Below are positions 34,094 through 42,122 of a stretch of DNA of 64,000 nt, one piece after another. Source of the stretch: Caballeronia sordidicola (lineage in GTDB: Bacteria; Pseudomonadota; Gammaproteobacteria; Burkholderiales; Burkholderiaceae); contig NZ_FCOC02000026.1 of the NCBI RefSeq assembly GCF_001544455.2, positions 1-64,000 on the forward strand, read 5' to 3'. Position 1 is the stretch's first letter; every line of letters begins with the position of its first letter. The notes under the pieces are model-generated. The model was not told where the DNA came from, searched no databases, and worked only from the letters and a program-made list of their open reading frames with translations. A program made the position numbers and the translations under genes.

Positions 34094-35857
34094 ATGAATA
34101 TGCCCAGCGCGGAATTCTCCACGTCGGATACGACTCCTCCACTCGAAGCGCAATCCATTGGCGGCACCGTGCTCATGCGCGCGCTGGCCGACGAGAACGT
34201 CGAGTTTATCTGGGGCTATCCCGGCGGCTCGGTACTTTATATCTACGACGAGCTGTACAAGCAGGACCAGATTCAGCACATCCTCGTGCGCCACGAACAG
34301 GCCGCGGTTCATGCCGCCGACGCCTATGCGCGCTCAACGGGCAATGTCGGTGTGTGCCTTGTGACATCCGGCCCCGGCGTCACCAATGCGGTGACCGGTA
34401 TCGCCACGGCTTACATGGATTCCATCCCGCTCGTGATCATCAGCGGTCAGGTTCCAACTGCCGCGATCGGCCAGGATGCGTTCCAGGAGTGCGACACGGT
34501 CGGCATCACGCGTCCATGCGTGAAGCACAACTTCCTCGTGAAGGACGTGCGCGAACTTGCCGCCACCATCAAGAAAGCATTTTTCATCGCGCGCACAGGC
34601 CGTCCCGGCCCGGTGCTGATCGACATTCCGAAGGACGTGTCGAAGACGCCTTGCAAATACGAGCCGATCAAATCCGTCTCGCTGCGTTCCTACAACCCGG
34701 TCACCAAGGGCCATTCGGGCCAGATCCGCAAGGCCGTGCAGCTTTTGCTCTCGGCGAAGCGTCCGTATATCTATACCGGCGGCGGCATCATCCTGGCGAA
34801 CGCTGCGCGCGAGCTGAACCAGTTTGCCGACCTGCTCGGTTATCCGGTCACGAATACGCTGATGGGCCTGGGCGGCTATCGCGCGGACAAGAAGCAGTTT
34901 CTCGGCATGCTCGGCATGCATGGCACGTACGAAGCCAACATGGCCATGCAGCACTGCGACGTGCTGATTGCAATCGGCGCGCGTTTCGACGACCGCGTGA
35001 TCGGCGATCCGGAACATTTTGCGTCGCACGCGAAGAAGATCATTCACATCGACATTGATCCGTCGTCCATCTCCAAGCGCGTGAAAGTCGATATCCCCAT
35101 TGTCGGCGACGTGAAGGAAGTGCTGAAGGAACTGATCGAGCAGTTGCAGACAGCCGAACATGGACCGGATACCGCGGCGCTCGCCGACTGGTGGAAGGAT
35201 ATTGAGGCGTGGCGCTCGAAGGACTGCCTCAAGTTCGATCGCGAAAGCGAAATCATCAAGCCGCAATACGTGGTCGAAAAGGCCTGGGAACTCACCGGCG
35301 GCGAAGCATTCGTCTGCTCGGACGTGGGCCAGCACCAGATGTGGGCCGCGCAGTTCTACAAGTTCAACCACCCGCGCCGCTGGATCAATTCGGGCGGTCT
35401 CGGCACCATGGGCTTTGGCCTGCCGGCCGCCATGGGCGTGAAGATGGCGCATCCGGACGACGAAGTGCTGTGCATCACGGGCGAAGGCTCGATCCAGATG
35501 TGCATCCAGGAATTGTCGACGTGCAAGCAGTACAACACGCCGGTCAAGATCATCTCGCTGAACAACCGCTATCTCGGCATGGTTCGCCAGTGGCAGCAGA
35601 TCGAATACAAGAAGCGCTACTCCAGTTCGTATATGGACGCGCTGCCTGATTTCGTGAAGCTCGCGGAGGCATATGGCCATGTGGGCATGCGCATCGAGCA
35701 CACGCGCGACGTCGAACCGGCGCTGAAGGAAGCGCTGCGCCTGAAGGATCGCACGGTGTTTCTCGACTTCCAGACAGATCCCACCGAAAACGTCTTTCCG
35801 ATGGTCCAGGCAGGCAAGGGCATCACGGAAATGCTGCTCGGATCGGAAGATCTATAA
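34094..35857 (+). CDS. ilvI: Acetolactate synthase large subunit
   Basis: Thiamine-diphosphate enzyme of 587 residues, the first committed step of valine, leucine and isoleucine synthesis. The PYR domain holds GGSVLYIYDELY and the catalytic glutamate in RHEQAAVHAADAYAR. A central FAD-binding domain follows, then the PP domain with GEGSIQMCIQEL from 463 and the metal-binding NN near 490. GAAAGG is 7-12 bases before the ATG. It works with IlvH, encoded 114 bases downstream. The N-terminus carries a short extra stretch of about 20 residues, normal in Burkholderia. Confidence 0.96.
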   Translation: MNMPSAEFSTSDTTPPLEAQSIGGTVLMRALADENVEFIWGYPGGSVLYIYDELYKQDQIQHILVRHEQAAVHAADAYARSTGNVGVCLVTSGPGVTNAVTGIATAYMDSIPLVIISGQVPTAAIGQDAFQECDTVGITRPCVKHNFLVKDVRELAATIKKAFFIARTGRPGPVLIDIPKDVSKTPCKYEPIKSVSLRSYNPVTKGHSGQIRKAVQLLLSAKRPYIYTGGGIILANAARELNQFADLLGYPVTNTLMGLGGYRADKKQFLGMLGMHGTYEANMAMQHCDVLIAIGARFDDRVIGDPEHFASHAKKIIHIDIDPSSISKRVKVDIPIVGDVKEVLKELIEQLQTAEHGPDTAALADWWKDIEAWRSKDCLKFDRESEIIKPQYVVEKAWELTGGEAFVCSDVGQHQMWAAQFYKFNHPRRWINSGGLGTMGFGLPAAMGVKMAHPDDEVLCITGEGSIQMCIQELSTCKQYNTPVKIISLNNRYLGMVRQWQQIEYKKRYSSSYMDALPDFVKLAEAYGHVGMRIEHTRDVEPALKEALRLKDRTVFLDFQTDPTENVFPMVQAGKGITEMLLGSEDL

Positions 35858-35971
35858 CGGCTGTTTTCTCGTGCGGATTCGCGCGCGCCCGTCTTCACAA
35901 AAGACGCCGGCCCGCGCACGGATCTCGCGAAAACGCGCTATCTAACTGGATTAATCGGGAACGCAAACATC

Positions 35972-36463
35972 ATGAGACACATCATTTCCGTGCTGCTGGA
36001 AAACGAACCGGGCGCGTTATCGCGTGTCGTCGGGCTCTTTTCGGCGCGTGGCTACAACATTGAGACCTTGACGGTGGCGCCGACCGAAGACAGCTCGCTG
36101 TCGCGGCTCACCATCGTTTCCATTGGCTCGGACGACGTGATCGAACAGATCACGAAGCACCTGAACCGCCTGATCGAGGTGGTGAAAGTGGTCGACCTGA
36201 CAGAGGGCGCCCACATCGAGCGCGAGCTGATGCTGATCAAGGTAAGGGCGGTCGGCAAGGAACGGGAAGAGATGAAGCGGATGGCGGATATCTTCCGCGG
36301 CCGCATTATCGATGTCACCGAAAAAAGCTACACGATGGAACTGACGGGCGCTTCCGACAAGCTCGATGCCTTTATTCAGGGGCTCGATGCGACGGCGATT
36401 CTGGAAACCGTGCGCACGGGAAGTTCCGGCATTGGCCGGGGCGAGCGCATCCTGAAGGTTTGA
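35972..36463 (+). CDS. ilvH: Acetolactate synthase small (regulatory) subunit
   Basis: Regulatory subunit of 163 residues with an N-terminal ACT domain (MRHIISVLLENEPGALSRVVGLF, then GYNIETLTVAPTED) that binds valine for feedback inhibition, and a C-terminal ferredoxin-like domain that contacts IlvI. It sits between ilvI and ilvC, as in related genomes. The 114-base gap before it contains GC-rich repeats that could fold but no clear promoter. Confidence 0.96.
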   Translation: MRHIISVLLENEPGALSRVVGLFSARGYNIETLTVAPTEDSSLSRLTIVSIGSDDVIEQITKHLNRLIEVVKVVDLTEGAHIERELMLIKVRAVGKEREEMKRMADIFRGRIIDVTEKSYTMELTGASDKLDAFIQGLDATAILETVRTGSSGIGRGERILKV

Positions 36464-36549
36464 GAACCGCTGTAAAGAACCCGTATTATTGGCATCCACT
36501 TCAACGCATCATCGAATCAACGAATTCAACTTAAGGCAAAGGAACCGAC

Positions 36550-37566
36550 ATGAAAGTTTTCTACGACAAAGACGCCGATCTCTCCCTCATCAAGGGCAAG
36601 CAGGTCACGATCATCGGCTATGGCTCGCAAGGCCATGCACACGCACTGAACCTGAAGGACAGCGGCGTGAACGTGACGGTCGGCCTGCGCAAGAACGGCG
36701 CATCGTGGAGCAAGGCTGAGAAGGCCGGACTGAAGGTCAAGGAAGTGGCCGAAGCCGTGAAGGGCGCAGATGTGGTCATGATGCTGCTGCCGGACGAGCA
36801 GATCGCCGAAGTCTACAAGAACGAAGTGCACGACAACGCCAAGGAAGGCGCTGCATTGGCATTCGCGCACGGTTTCAACGTGCATTACGGCCAGGTCATC
36901 CCGCGCACCGACCTCGACGTGATCATGATCGCCCCGAAGGCGCCGGGTCACACCGTGCGCGGCACGTACGCACAAGGCGGCGGCGTTCCGCACCTGATCG
37001 CGGTCGCGCAGGACAAGTCGGGCTCGGCGCGAGACGTGGCTTTGTCGTATGCAGCGGCGAACGGCGGCGGCCGTGCCGGCATTATTGAAACGAATTTCCG
37101 TGAAGAAACCGAAACGGACTTGTTCGGCGAGCAGGCTGTTCTGTGCGGCGGTACGGTCGACCTGATCAAGGCCGGCTTCGAAACGCTGGTGGAAGCGGGT
37201 TACGCGCCGGAAATGGCTTACTTCGAATGCCTGCATGAACTGAAGCTGATCGTCGACCTGATTTATGAAGGCGGTATCGCCAACATGAACTACTCGATCT
37301 CGAACAACGCCGAATATGGCGAGTACGTGACGGGTCCGAAGATCGTGACGGCTGAAACGAAGAAGGCGATGAAGCAGGTTCTCACGGACATCCAGACCGG
37401 CGAGTACGCGAAGAGCTTCATCATTGAAAACCGTGCGGGTGCGCCGACGCTGCAATCGCGCCGCCGGCTTACGGCCGAGCACCAGATCGAAACGGTTGGC
37501 GCCAAGCTGCGCGCAATGATGCCGTGGATTGCCGCCAACAAGCTGGTGGATCAGTCGAAGAACTAA
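36550..37566 (+). CDS. ilvC: Ketol-acid reductoisomerase, class I
   Basis: NADPH-dependent enzyme of 338 residues that isomerises and reduces acetolactate or acetohydroxybutyrate. The Rossmann motif GYGSQGHAHALN starts at residue 23. The knotted C-terminal domain contains the Mg2+ and substrate residues (NFREETETDLFGEQAVL and GGIANMNYSIS). The short length is class I. It ends the ilvIHC operon, followed by two hairpins. Confidence 0.96.
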   Translation: MKVFYDKDADLSLIKGKQVTIIGYGSQGHAHALNLKDSGVNVTVGLRKNGASWSKAEKAGLKVKEVAEAVKGADVVMMLLPDEQIAEVYKNEVHDNAKEGAALAFAHGFNVHYGQVIPRTDLDVIMIAPKAPGHTVRGTYAQGGGVPHLIAVAQDKSGSARDVALSYAAANGGGRAGIIETNFREETETDLFGEQAVLCGGTVDLIKAGFETLVEAGYAPEMAYFECLHELKLIVDLIYEGGIANMNYSISNNAEYGEYVTGPKIVTAETKKAMKQVLTDIQTGEYAKSFIIENRAGAPTLQSRRRLTAEHQIETVGAKLRAMMPWIAANKLVDQSKN

Positions 37567-37589
37567 ATATCGCCTGATTTTGCTTGAAC

Positions 37590-37610
37590 GACCGGCGTTG
37601 TTTGCCGGTC
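37590..37610 (+). terminator. Hairpin 24 bases after ilvC
   Basis: GACCGGC at 37590-37596 pairs with GCCGGTC at 37604-37610. It has no T run; it may assist the stronger terminator just downstream or protect the mRNA 3' end. Confidence 0.4.
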
Positions 37611-37625
37611 ATAGTGAAGACCGAA

Positions 37626-37660
37626 AGCCGTCCGGGGTCGTTGGGCTCCGGACGGCTTTT
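37626..37660 (+). terminator. Rho-independent terminator after ilvC
   Basis: AGCCGTCCGG at 37626-37635 pairs perfectly with CCGGACGGCT at 37648-37657, followed by T residues. It separates ilvIHC from psd-pssA. Confidence 0.8.
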
Positions 37661-37698
37661 GCTATCCTACGGTTTTACTAAAAATACAGAACCTGTTC

Positions 37699-38343
37699 AT
37701 GAACTATCCACATCCGATCATCGCGCGCGAAGGCTGGCCGTTTATTGCCATTGCGGTTGTCATTGCCGTGTTGATCCAGGCCATCGGCGGCTTTGGTTTT
37801 GCCTGGCCGTTCTGGCTGCTCGCGATTTTCGTCGTGCAGTTTTTCCGCGATCCCGCCCGCCCGATTCCCGTTCAGGCCAACGCCGTGCTGTGTCCCGCCG
37901 ATGGCCGGATCGTCGCTGTGGAAACGGCTCACGACCCTTACGCGAATCGCGAAGCCCTGAAGATCAGCGTGTTCATGAACGTGTTCAATGTGCACTCGCA
38001 GCGCTCGCCAGTCGATGGCGCGATCAGCAAGGTCGAGTATTTCCCGGGTTCGTACCTGAACGCCGCCGTCGACAAGGCATCGACCGAGAATGAGCGCAAT
38101 GCCATCGTGATCCAGACCGCGGCGGGGCACACGGTCACGTCGGTGCAGATCGCGGGGCTGATTGCGCGGCGCATTTTGTGCTATGTCCACGTGGGCGAGC
38201 CGCTCAATCGTGGCCAGCGTTATGGTTTTATCCGCTTTGGATCGCGCGTTGACGTGTATTTACCGGTGGGAAGCCGTCCGCGTGTGGCGATTGGCGAGAA
38301 AGTATCGGCGTCGTCCACGATTCTTGCCGAGTTCGCCGAGTAA
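37699..38343 (+). CDS. psd: Phosphatidylserine decarboxylase proenzyme
   Basis: Short-type membrane-associated enzyme of 214 residues that makes phosphatidylethanolamine from phosphatidylserine. Two hydrophobic stretches at 13-48 anchor it. The self-cleavage and pyruvoyl site is the GS at 181-182 in FIRFGSRVDVYLP, where S182 becomes the pyruvoyl group. VFMNVFNVHSQRSP carries the histidine typical of the short Psd group. pssA, the enzyme before it in the pathway, lies 78 bases downstream. Confidence 0.94.
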   Translation: MNYPHPIIAREGWPFIAIAVVIAVLIQAIGGFGFAWPFWLLAIFVVQFFRDPARPIPVQANAVLCPADGRIVAVETAHDPYANREALKISVFMNVFNVHSQRSPVDGAISKVEYFPGSYLNAAVDKASTENERNAIVIQTAAGHTVTSVQIAGLIARRILCYVHVGEPLNRGQRYGFIRFGSRVDVYLPVGSRPRVAIGEKVSASSTILAEFAE

Positions 38344-38421
38344 TCGAGCTCGTCCAGCTAATCGAGCTGAAACAAACAGTTTAAACAAGCGGTAAAACCA
38401 GGCTGCACAACGGAGGACTCG

Positions 38422-39288
38422 ATGGCGGCACTCAAACCGCGCCGGACGCGAAGCACCGCAACACCACCGCGGGCGTTTCGCCGCAACAAGTCGACGCAAG
38501 ATATTGGCGTGCTCGAAACGAGGCGTGCGAAGCGGCAACAGTTTTTGAGGAAGCGCGGCATCTATTTGCTGCCCAACGCATTCACCACGGCGGCGTTGTT
38601 CTGCGGCTTTTTCGCGGTCGTGCAGGCCATGAACGTGCGCTTCGAGATTGCGGCTATCGCGATCTTCGTGGCCATGGTGCTCGACGGCATGGACGGCCGT
38701 GTCGCGCGCATGACGCATACGCAAAGCGCGTTTGGCGAGCAGTTCGACAGTCTCTCGGACATGGTGTCGTTCGGCGTCGCGCCCGCGCTGGTGATGTATG
38801 AATGGATCCTGAAGGATCTCGGCCGCTGGGGCTGGCTCGCGGCTTTCGTCTATTGCTCGGGCGCGGCGTTGCGGCTTGCGCGCTTCAATACGAACGTGGG
38901 CGTGGTCGATAAACGCTATTTCCAGGGCCTGCCGAGTCCGGCAGCGGCAGCGCTGATCGCGGGTTTCGTGTGGCTCGCCACCGATAACCGCGTGCCGCTC
39001 AAGCTGGTATGGCTGCCGTGGGTGGCGTTTGCACTGACCATCTATGCGGGCGTGACCATGGTGTCGAACGCGCCGTTCTACAGCGGCAAGGCGCTCGACG
39101 TCCGTTTTCGCGTGCCGTTCGCCGGGGTGTTGCTGGTGGTGGTGGCGTTTGTGCTCGTGTCGTCCGATCCGCCGCTGATGTTGTTTGGACTTTTTGTGCT
39201 TTATGGCTTCTCGGGCTATGCCTGGTGGGGATATATGAGTTTGAGAGGACGGCCGAATCCGGCACGCTCATCGGAAAAAGCGCATTGA
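38422..39288 (+). CDS. pssA: CDP-diacylglycerol--serine O-phosphatidyltransferase
   Basis: Type II, integral membrane PssA of 288 residues with about six spans. The CDP-alcohol phosphotransferase signature DGMDGRVARMTHTQSAFGEQ continues into FDSLSDMVSFG, giving D-G-x2-A-R-x8-G-x3-D-x3-D. GGAGG is six bases before the ATG. The first 45 residues are basic and cytosolic. With psd it converts CDP-diacylglycerol to phosphatidylethanolamine. Confidence 0.95.
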   Translation: MAALKPRRTRSTATPPRAFRRNKSTQDIGVLETRRAKRQQFLRKRGIYLLPNAFTTAALFCGFFAVVQAMNVRFEIAAIAIFVAMVLDGMDGRVARMTHTQSAFGEQFDSLSDMVSFGVAPALVMYEWILKDLGRWGWLAAFVYCSGAALRLARFNTNVGVVDKRYFQGLPSPAAAALIAGFVWLATDNRVPLKLVWLPWVAFALTIYAGVTMVSNAPFYSGKALDVRFRVPFAGVLLVVVAFVLVSSDPPLMLFGLFVLYGFSGYAWWGYMSLRGRPNPARSSEKAH

Positions 39289-39295
39289 ATATGAC

Positions 39296-39329
39296 GCGCA
39301 TCGGTTTTTACGGCCGATGCGCTTTTTTT
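39296..39329 (+). terminator. Rho-independent terminator after pssA
   Basis: GCGCATCGG at 39296-39304 pairs with CCGATGCGC at 39314-39322, followed by seven T residues. It is textbook in form and separates pssA from the leuA attenuator. Confidence 0.92.
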
Positions 39330-39377
39330 GTGGCTGCGCGATTACAAAACCCCAATCACCCTGATCGGAAAGCCCAA

Positions 39378-39406
39378 TTGCACGCTCTCAAAAATGCCGT
39401 TATAGT
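39378..39406 (+). promoter_or_regulatory. Promoter of leuL-leuA
   Basis: TTGCAC at 39378-39383 and TATAGT at 39401-39406, exactly 17 bases apart. The expected transcript start (39412-39414) falls on or next to the ATG of the leader peptide at 39413, so the leader would be translated from a leaderless or near-leaderless mRNA. Confidence 0.65.
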
Positions 39407-39412
39407 CTGCGA

Positions 39413-39499
39413 ATGAATTTTTTCGCCCATCTCCTCTCGTTGTCCCTAGCCGGTGCGCCGCTACGCGCGCTACCGCTACTGGCGCGCCTGCCGCGCTAA
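39413..39499 (+). CDS. leuL: leu operon leader peptide (attenuator)
   Basis: A 28-residue peptide, MNFFAHLLSLSL then AGAPLRALPLLARLPR, with 9 leucines, encoded by CTC twice, TTG once, CTA four times and CTG twice. CTA is a codon that high-GC Burkholderiaceae rarely use, so ribosomes should stall when charged Leu-tRNA is short. No ribosome site precedes it, matching the promoter placed immediately upstream. It lies 123 bases before leuA and is followed by competing hairpins. Leader peptides of this kind sense leucine supply; the peptide itself needs no function. It is not leuA itself: a stop codon separates them and the frames differ. Confidence 0.8.
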   Translation: MNFFAHLLSLSLAGAPLRALPLLARLPR

Positions 39500-39521
39500 G
39501 CTTCCCGCCTCCCGTCTGCTC

Positions 39522-39555
39522 GTTCGTGGTTTTCGACGCCAGCGGTGGCGCGAAC
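39522..39555 (+). promoter_or_regulatory. Antiterminator-type hairpin before leuA
   Basis: GTTCGTG at 39522-39528 pairs with CGCGAAC at 39549-39555 (one G-T pair). It includes the strand CGGTGG that the terminator hairpin also needs, so the two cannot form together. A shorter alternative, CGCCA (39537-39541) with TGGCG (39546-39550), has the same effect. Confidence 0.5.
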
Positions 39556-39592
39556 ACCCGAATTCCGTATCGCTTTTCTCCACCGTTTTCTT
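39541..39592 (+). terminator. Leucine attenuator terminator
   Basis: AGCGGTGG at 39541-39548 pairs with CCACCGTT at 39580-39587 (one G-T pair), with an inner stem GCGA (39550-39553) to TCGC (39570-39573). The stem runs into TTTTC-TT at 39586-39592. It lies between leuL and leuA. Confidence 0.6.
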
Positions 39593-39622
39593 AAATCTAA
39601 AAGTCCCTACTGGAGCCCGAAC

Positions 39623-41167
39623 ATGGCAGACAAACTCATCATTTTCGACACGACGCTTCGCGATGGCGAGCAATCCCCGGGCGCGTCGATGACAAAAGAC
39701 GAGAAGATCCGGATCGCAAAAGCACTCGAAAGGATGAAGGTCGATGTCATCGAAGCCGGTTTCGCCGCCAGTTCGAACGGTGATTTCGACGCGATCCATA
39801 CGATTGCGGGCCTGATCAAGGACAGCACGATCTGCTCGCTCGCCCGCGCCAACGACAAGGACATCCAGCGCGCCGCCGACGCGCTCAAGCCTGCCGATCA
39901 CTTCCGGATTCATACGTTCATCGCGACCTCCGCGCTGCATATGGAAAAGAAGCTGCGCATGAGCGCCGATCAGGTCTACGAGCAGGCGCGTCTTGCCACG
40001 CGTTTCGCGCGCAAGTTCACCGATGACGTGGAATTCTCGCCGGAAGACGGCAGCCGCTCGGATCTCGACTTCCTGTGCCGCGTGCTCGAGGCGGTGATCG
40101 ACGAAGGCGCGACCATCATCAATATTCCGGATACCGTCGGCTACGCCGTGCCGGAGGGCTACGGCAACCTCATCAAGACCATCCGCGAACGCGTGCCGAA
40201 TTCGGACAAGGCGATCTGGTCCGTGCATTGCCACGACGACCTCGGCATGGCGGTCGCCAATTCGCTGGCCGGCGTGCATATCGGTGGGGCGCGCCAGATC
40301 GAGTGCACTATCAATGGTCTCGGCGAGCGCGCTGGGAACACGGCGCTCGAAGAAGTCGTGATGGCAATGAAAACGCGCAAGGATTACTACGGGCTGGAAC
40401 TCGGGATCGACACCACGCATATTGTCCCGACTTCCAAGCTGGTGTCGCAGATCACGGGTTTTGTCGTGCAGCCGAACAAGGCCGTGGTCGGCGCGAACGC
40501 GTTTGCGCATGCATCCGGCATTCACCAGGACGGCGTGCTCAAGGCGCGCGATACCTACGAAATCATGCGCGCGGAAGACGTGGGCTGGTCGACCAACAAG
40601 ATCGTGCTCGGCAAGTTGTCGGGCCGGAACGCGTTCAAGCAGCGTCTGGAAGACCTCGGCGTGACGCTGGAATCGGAAACGGACGTAAACGCCGCGTTCG
40701 TGCGTTTCAAGGAACTCGCCGACCGCAAATCGGAAATCTTCGATGAAGACATCATGGCGATCGTCTCCGAGGAATCGGCCGAGGCTCAGGCAAAGGAAAC
40801 GTTCCGCTTCGTCTCGCTTGCGCAGCACTCCGAGACGGGTGAGCAGCCGCACGCACGCGTGGTGTTCGCCGTCGATGGAACCGAAGTGCGTGGCGAAGCG
40901 CGCGGCAATGGTCCGGTGGACGCGACGCTCCACGCGATTGAATCGAAGGTGACGAGCGGCGCCGAGCTCGTGCTGTACTCGGTCAACGCAATCACAACCG
41001 GTACGCAGGCTCAGGGCGAAGTGACCGTGCGCTTGTCAAAGAGCGGCCGGATTGTGAATGGCGTGGGCACGGATCCGGACATCGTGGCGGCATCGGCGAA
41101 AGCGTATCTCGCCGCGCTCAACAAGCTTCATTCGAAAGTCGAGAAGCTCAATCCGCAGCTTTCCTGA
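39623..41167 (+). CDS. leuA: 2-isopropylmalate synthase
   Basis: First enzyme of the leucine branch, 514 residues, condensing acetyl-CoA with 2-ketoisovalerate. The TIM-barrel domain has DTTLRDGEQSPG from residue 9 (R13 and D14 catalytic) and HCHDDLGMA from 202, with the metal-binding histidines. A linker leads to the C-terminal LeuA regulatory domain (about 390-510) that binds leucine for feedback. The start at 39623 has GGAG about eight bases upstream; the open frame to 39545 runs through the attenuator and is not coding. Confidence 0.96.
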   Translation: MADKLIIFDTTLRDGEQSPGASMTKDEKIRIAKALERMKVDVIEAGFAASSNGDFDAIHTIAGLIKDSTICSLARANDKDIQRAADALKPADHFRIHTFIATSALHMEKKLRMSADQVYEQARLATRFARKFTDDVEFSPEDGSRSDLDFLCRVLEAVIDEGATIINIPDTVGYAVPEGYGNLIKTIRERVPNSDKAIWSVHCHDDLGMAVANSLAGVHIGGARQIECTINGLGERAGNTALEEVVMAMKTRKDYYGLELGIDTTHIVPTSKLVSQITGFVVQPNKAVVGANAFAHASGIHQDGVLKARDTYEIMRAEDVGWSTNKIVLGKLSGRNAFKQRLEDLGVTLESETDVNAAFVRFKELADRKSEIFDEDIMAIVSEESAEAQAKETFRFVSLAQHSETGEQPHARVVFAVDGTEVRGEARGNGPVDATLHAIESKVTSGAELVLYSVNAITTGTQAQGEVTVRLSKSGRIVNGVGTDPDIVAASAKAYLAALNKLHSKVEKLNPQLS

Positions 41168-41182
41168 TTTCGATGGATGTAA

Positions 41183-41250
41183 AGCAAGGCGTTTGATCCG
41201 GTCGCCTTGCTGATTGAAACGGCTCTCGCCAAAAGCGGGGGCCGTTTTTT
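41183..41250 (+). terminator. Two terminator hairpins after leuA
   Basis: First, AGCAAGGCG at 41183-41191 pairs with CGCCTTGCT at 41203-41211. Second, AACGGC at 41218-41223 and inner bases pair with GCCGTT at 41241-41246 and run into a T tract ending at 41250. The second is a good Rho-independent terminator. Confidence 0.85.
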
Positions 41251-41353
41251 AATTGGTTTGCGATCAACGAAATGTCCGTTTGGTTTCGGGGCCGCGACGA
41301 AAAAATGCCGCGTTTGACGGCGGCATGATTTCAATGAATGTCTTCCCGGTGCA

Positions 41354-41860
41354 TCAGAAGAAATTCCTGCGATCGGGATCGTGCAGCGGATCCGGCGTTT
41401 TTTGCGTCAGGCGCACAATGCCCTGGTCATCGAAATAGAAGCTGAACATCATGTACCAGTATCCTGCTTCCATATACCGGTAAGTCCAGACTTCGCGCTT
41501 CATCAGCGGAAAGTAGGACGTCTCCACGGGCCGTCCGAAATTGAGGAGCACGTCCTTGCGGGTCCACGTGCCGATCTGCGCCTTGTAGAACTCGTTTTCA
41601 TCGAGAACCTGACGCACGCTCACGATTTTCCCCGATGCATCGATATCCGCCGCCGTCGTGACTTCGCCCAGCGGCTGCGTGGGCCACATCAGGCGTTTGC
41701 CGCCATTCGGCAGGTCGTACACTTCTTTCGGCGGCCCGAGCCGCGCCGTCACCGTGGACGCATCCGCGCCCGCCTGATAGTTCTGCCACGGCTGCGCACA
41801 CGCAGTCAGCAACAGGGCCAGTACCATGACGGCTGGTTTTCGTATCGAATTGATCAACAT
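41354..41860 (-). CDS. Putative lipoprotein, SmpA/BamE-like fold
   Basis: Protein of 168 residues from ATG 41860, which has GGAGG six bases upstream. The signal sequence ends in the lipobox LTAC (AVMVLALLLTACAQ), so the cysteine is lipidated. The mature part has a BamE-like opening (YQAGADASTVTARLGPPKEVYDLPNG) and a second repeat (ENEFYKAQIGTWTRKDVLLNFGRPVETSYF). No link to the Bam complex is shown. It is a single gene, convergent with leuA. Confidence 0.82.
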   Translation of the reverse strand: MLINSIRKPAVMVLALLLTACAQPWQNYQAGADASTVTARLGPPKEVYDLPNGGKRLMWPTQPLGEVTTAADIDASGKIVSVRQVLDENEFYKAQIGTWTRKDVLLNFGRPVETSYFPLMKREVWTYRYMEAGYWYMMFSFYFDDQGIVRLTQKTPDPLHDPDRRNFF

Positions 41861-42122
41861 TGAAGCCTCCTTCGTGTGCGTGTCCACAGGTCATCGTGGG
41901 GTTTTTGCTGTGGTGCTTATTTTGACATGGGGCGCAGCGCGTTGCGGGTGATGCGCTCGCTTGTTCAGGAAACGCGCAGGCATGCACCGATATTCCATTA
42001 CGTCCCATTACGTCGATTGCTCGGACTACGCCGCGCATTCCGGCGAAGCGGCTGTGGATATTGCACGCGGCATGTGCTGCAGCCTATGATCCGCGGTCGA
42101 GTTTTTATCCTGGATGAGCGGT

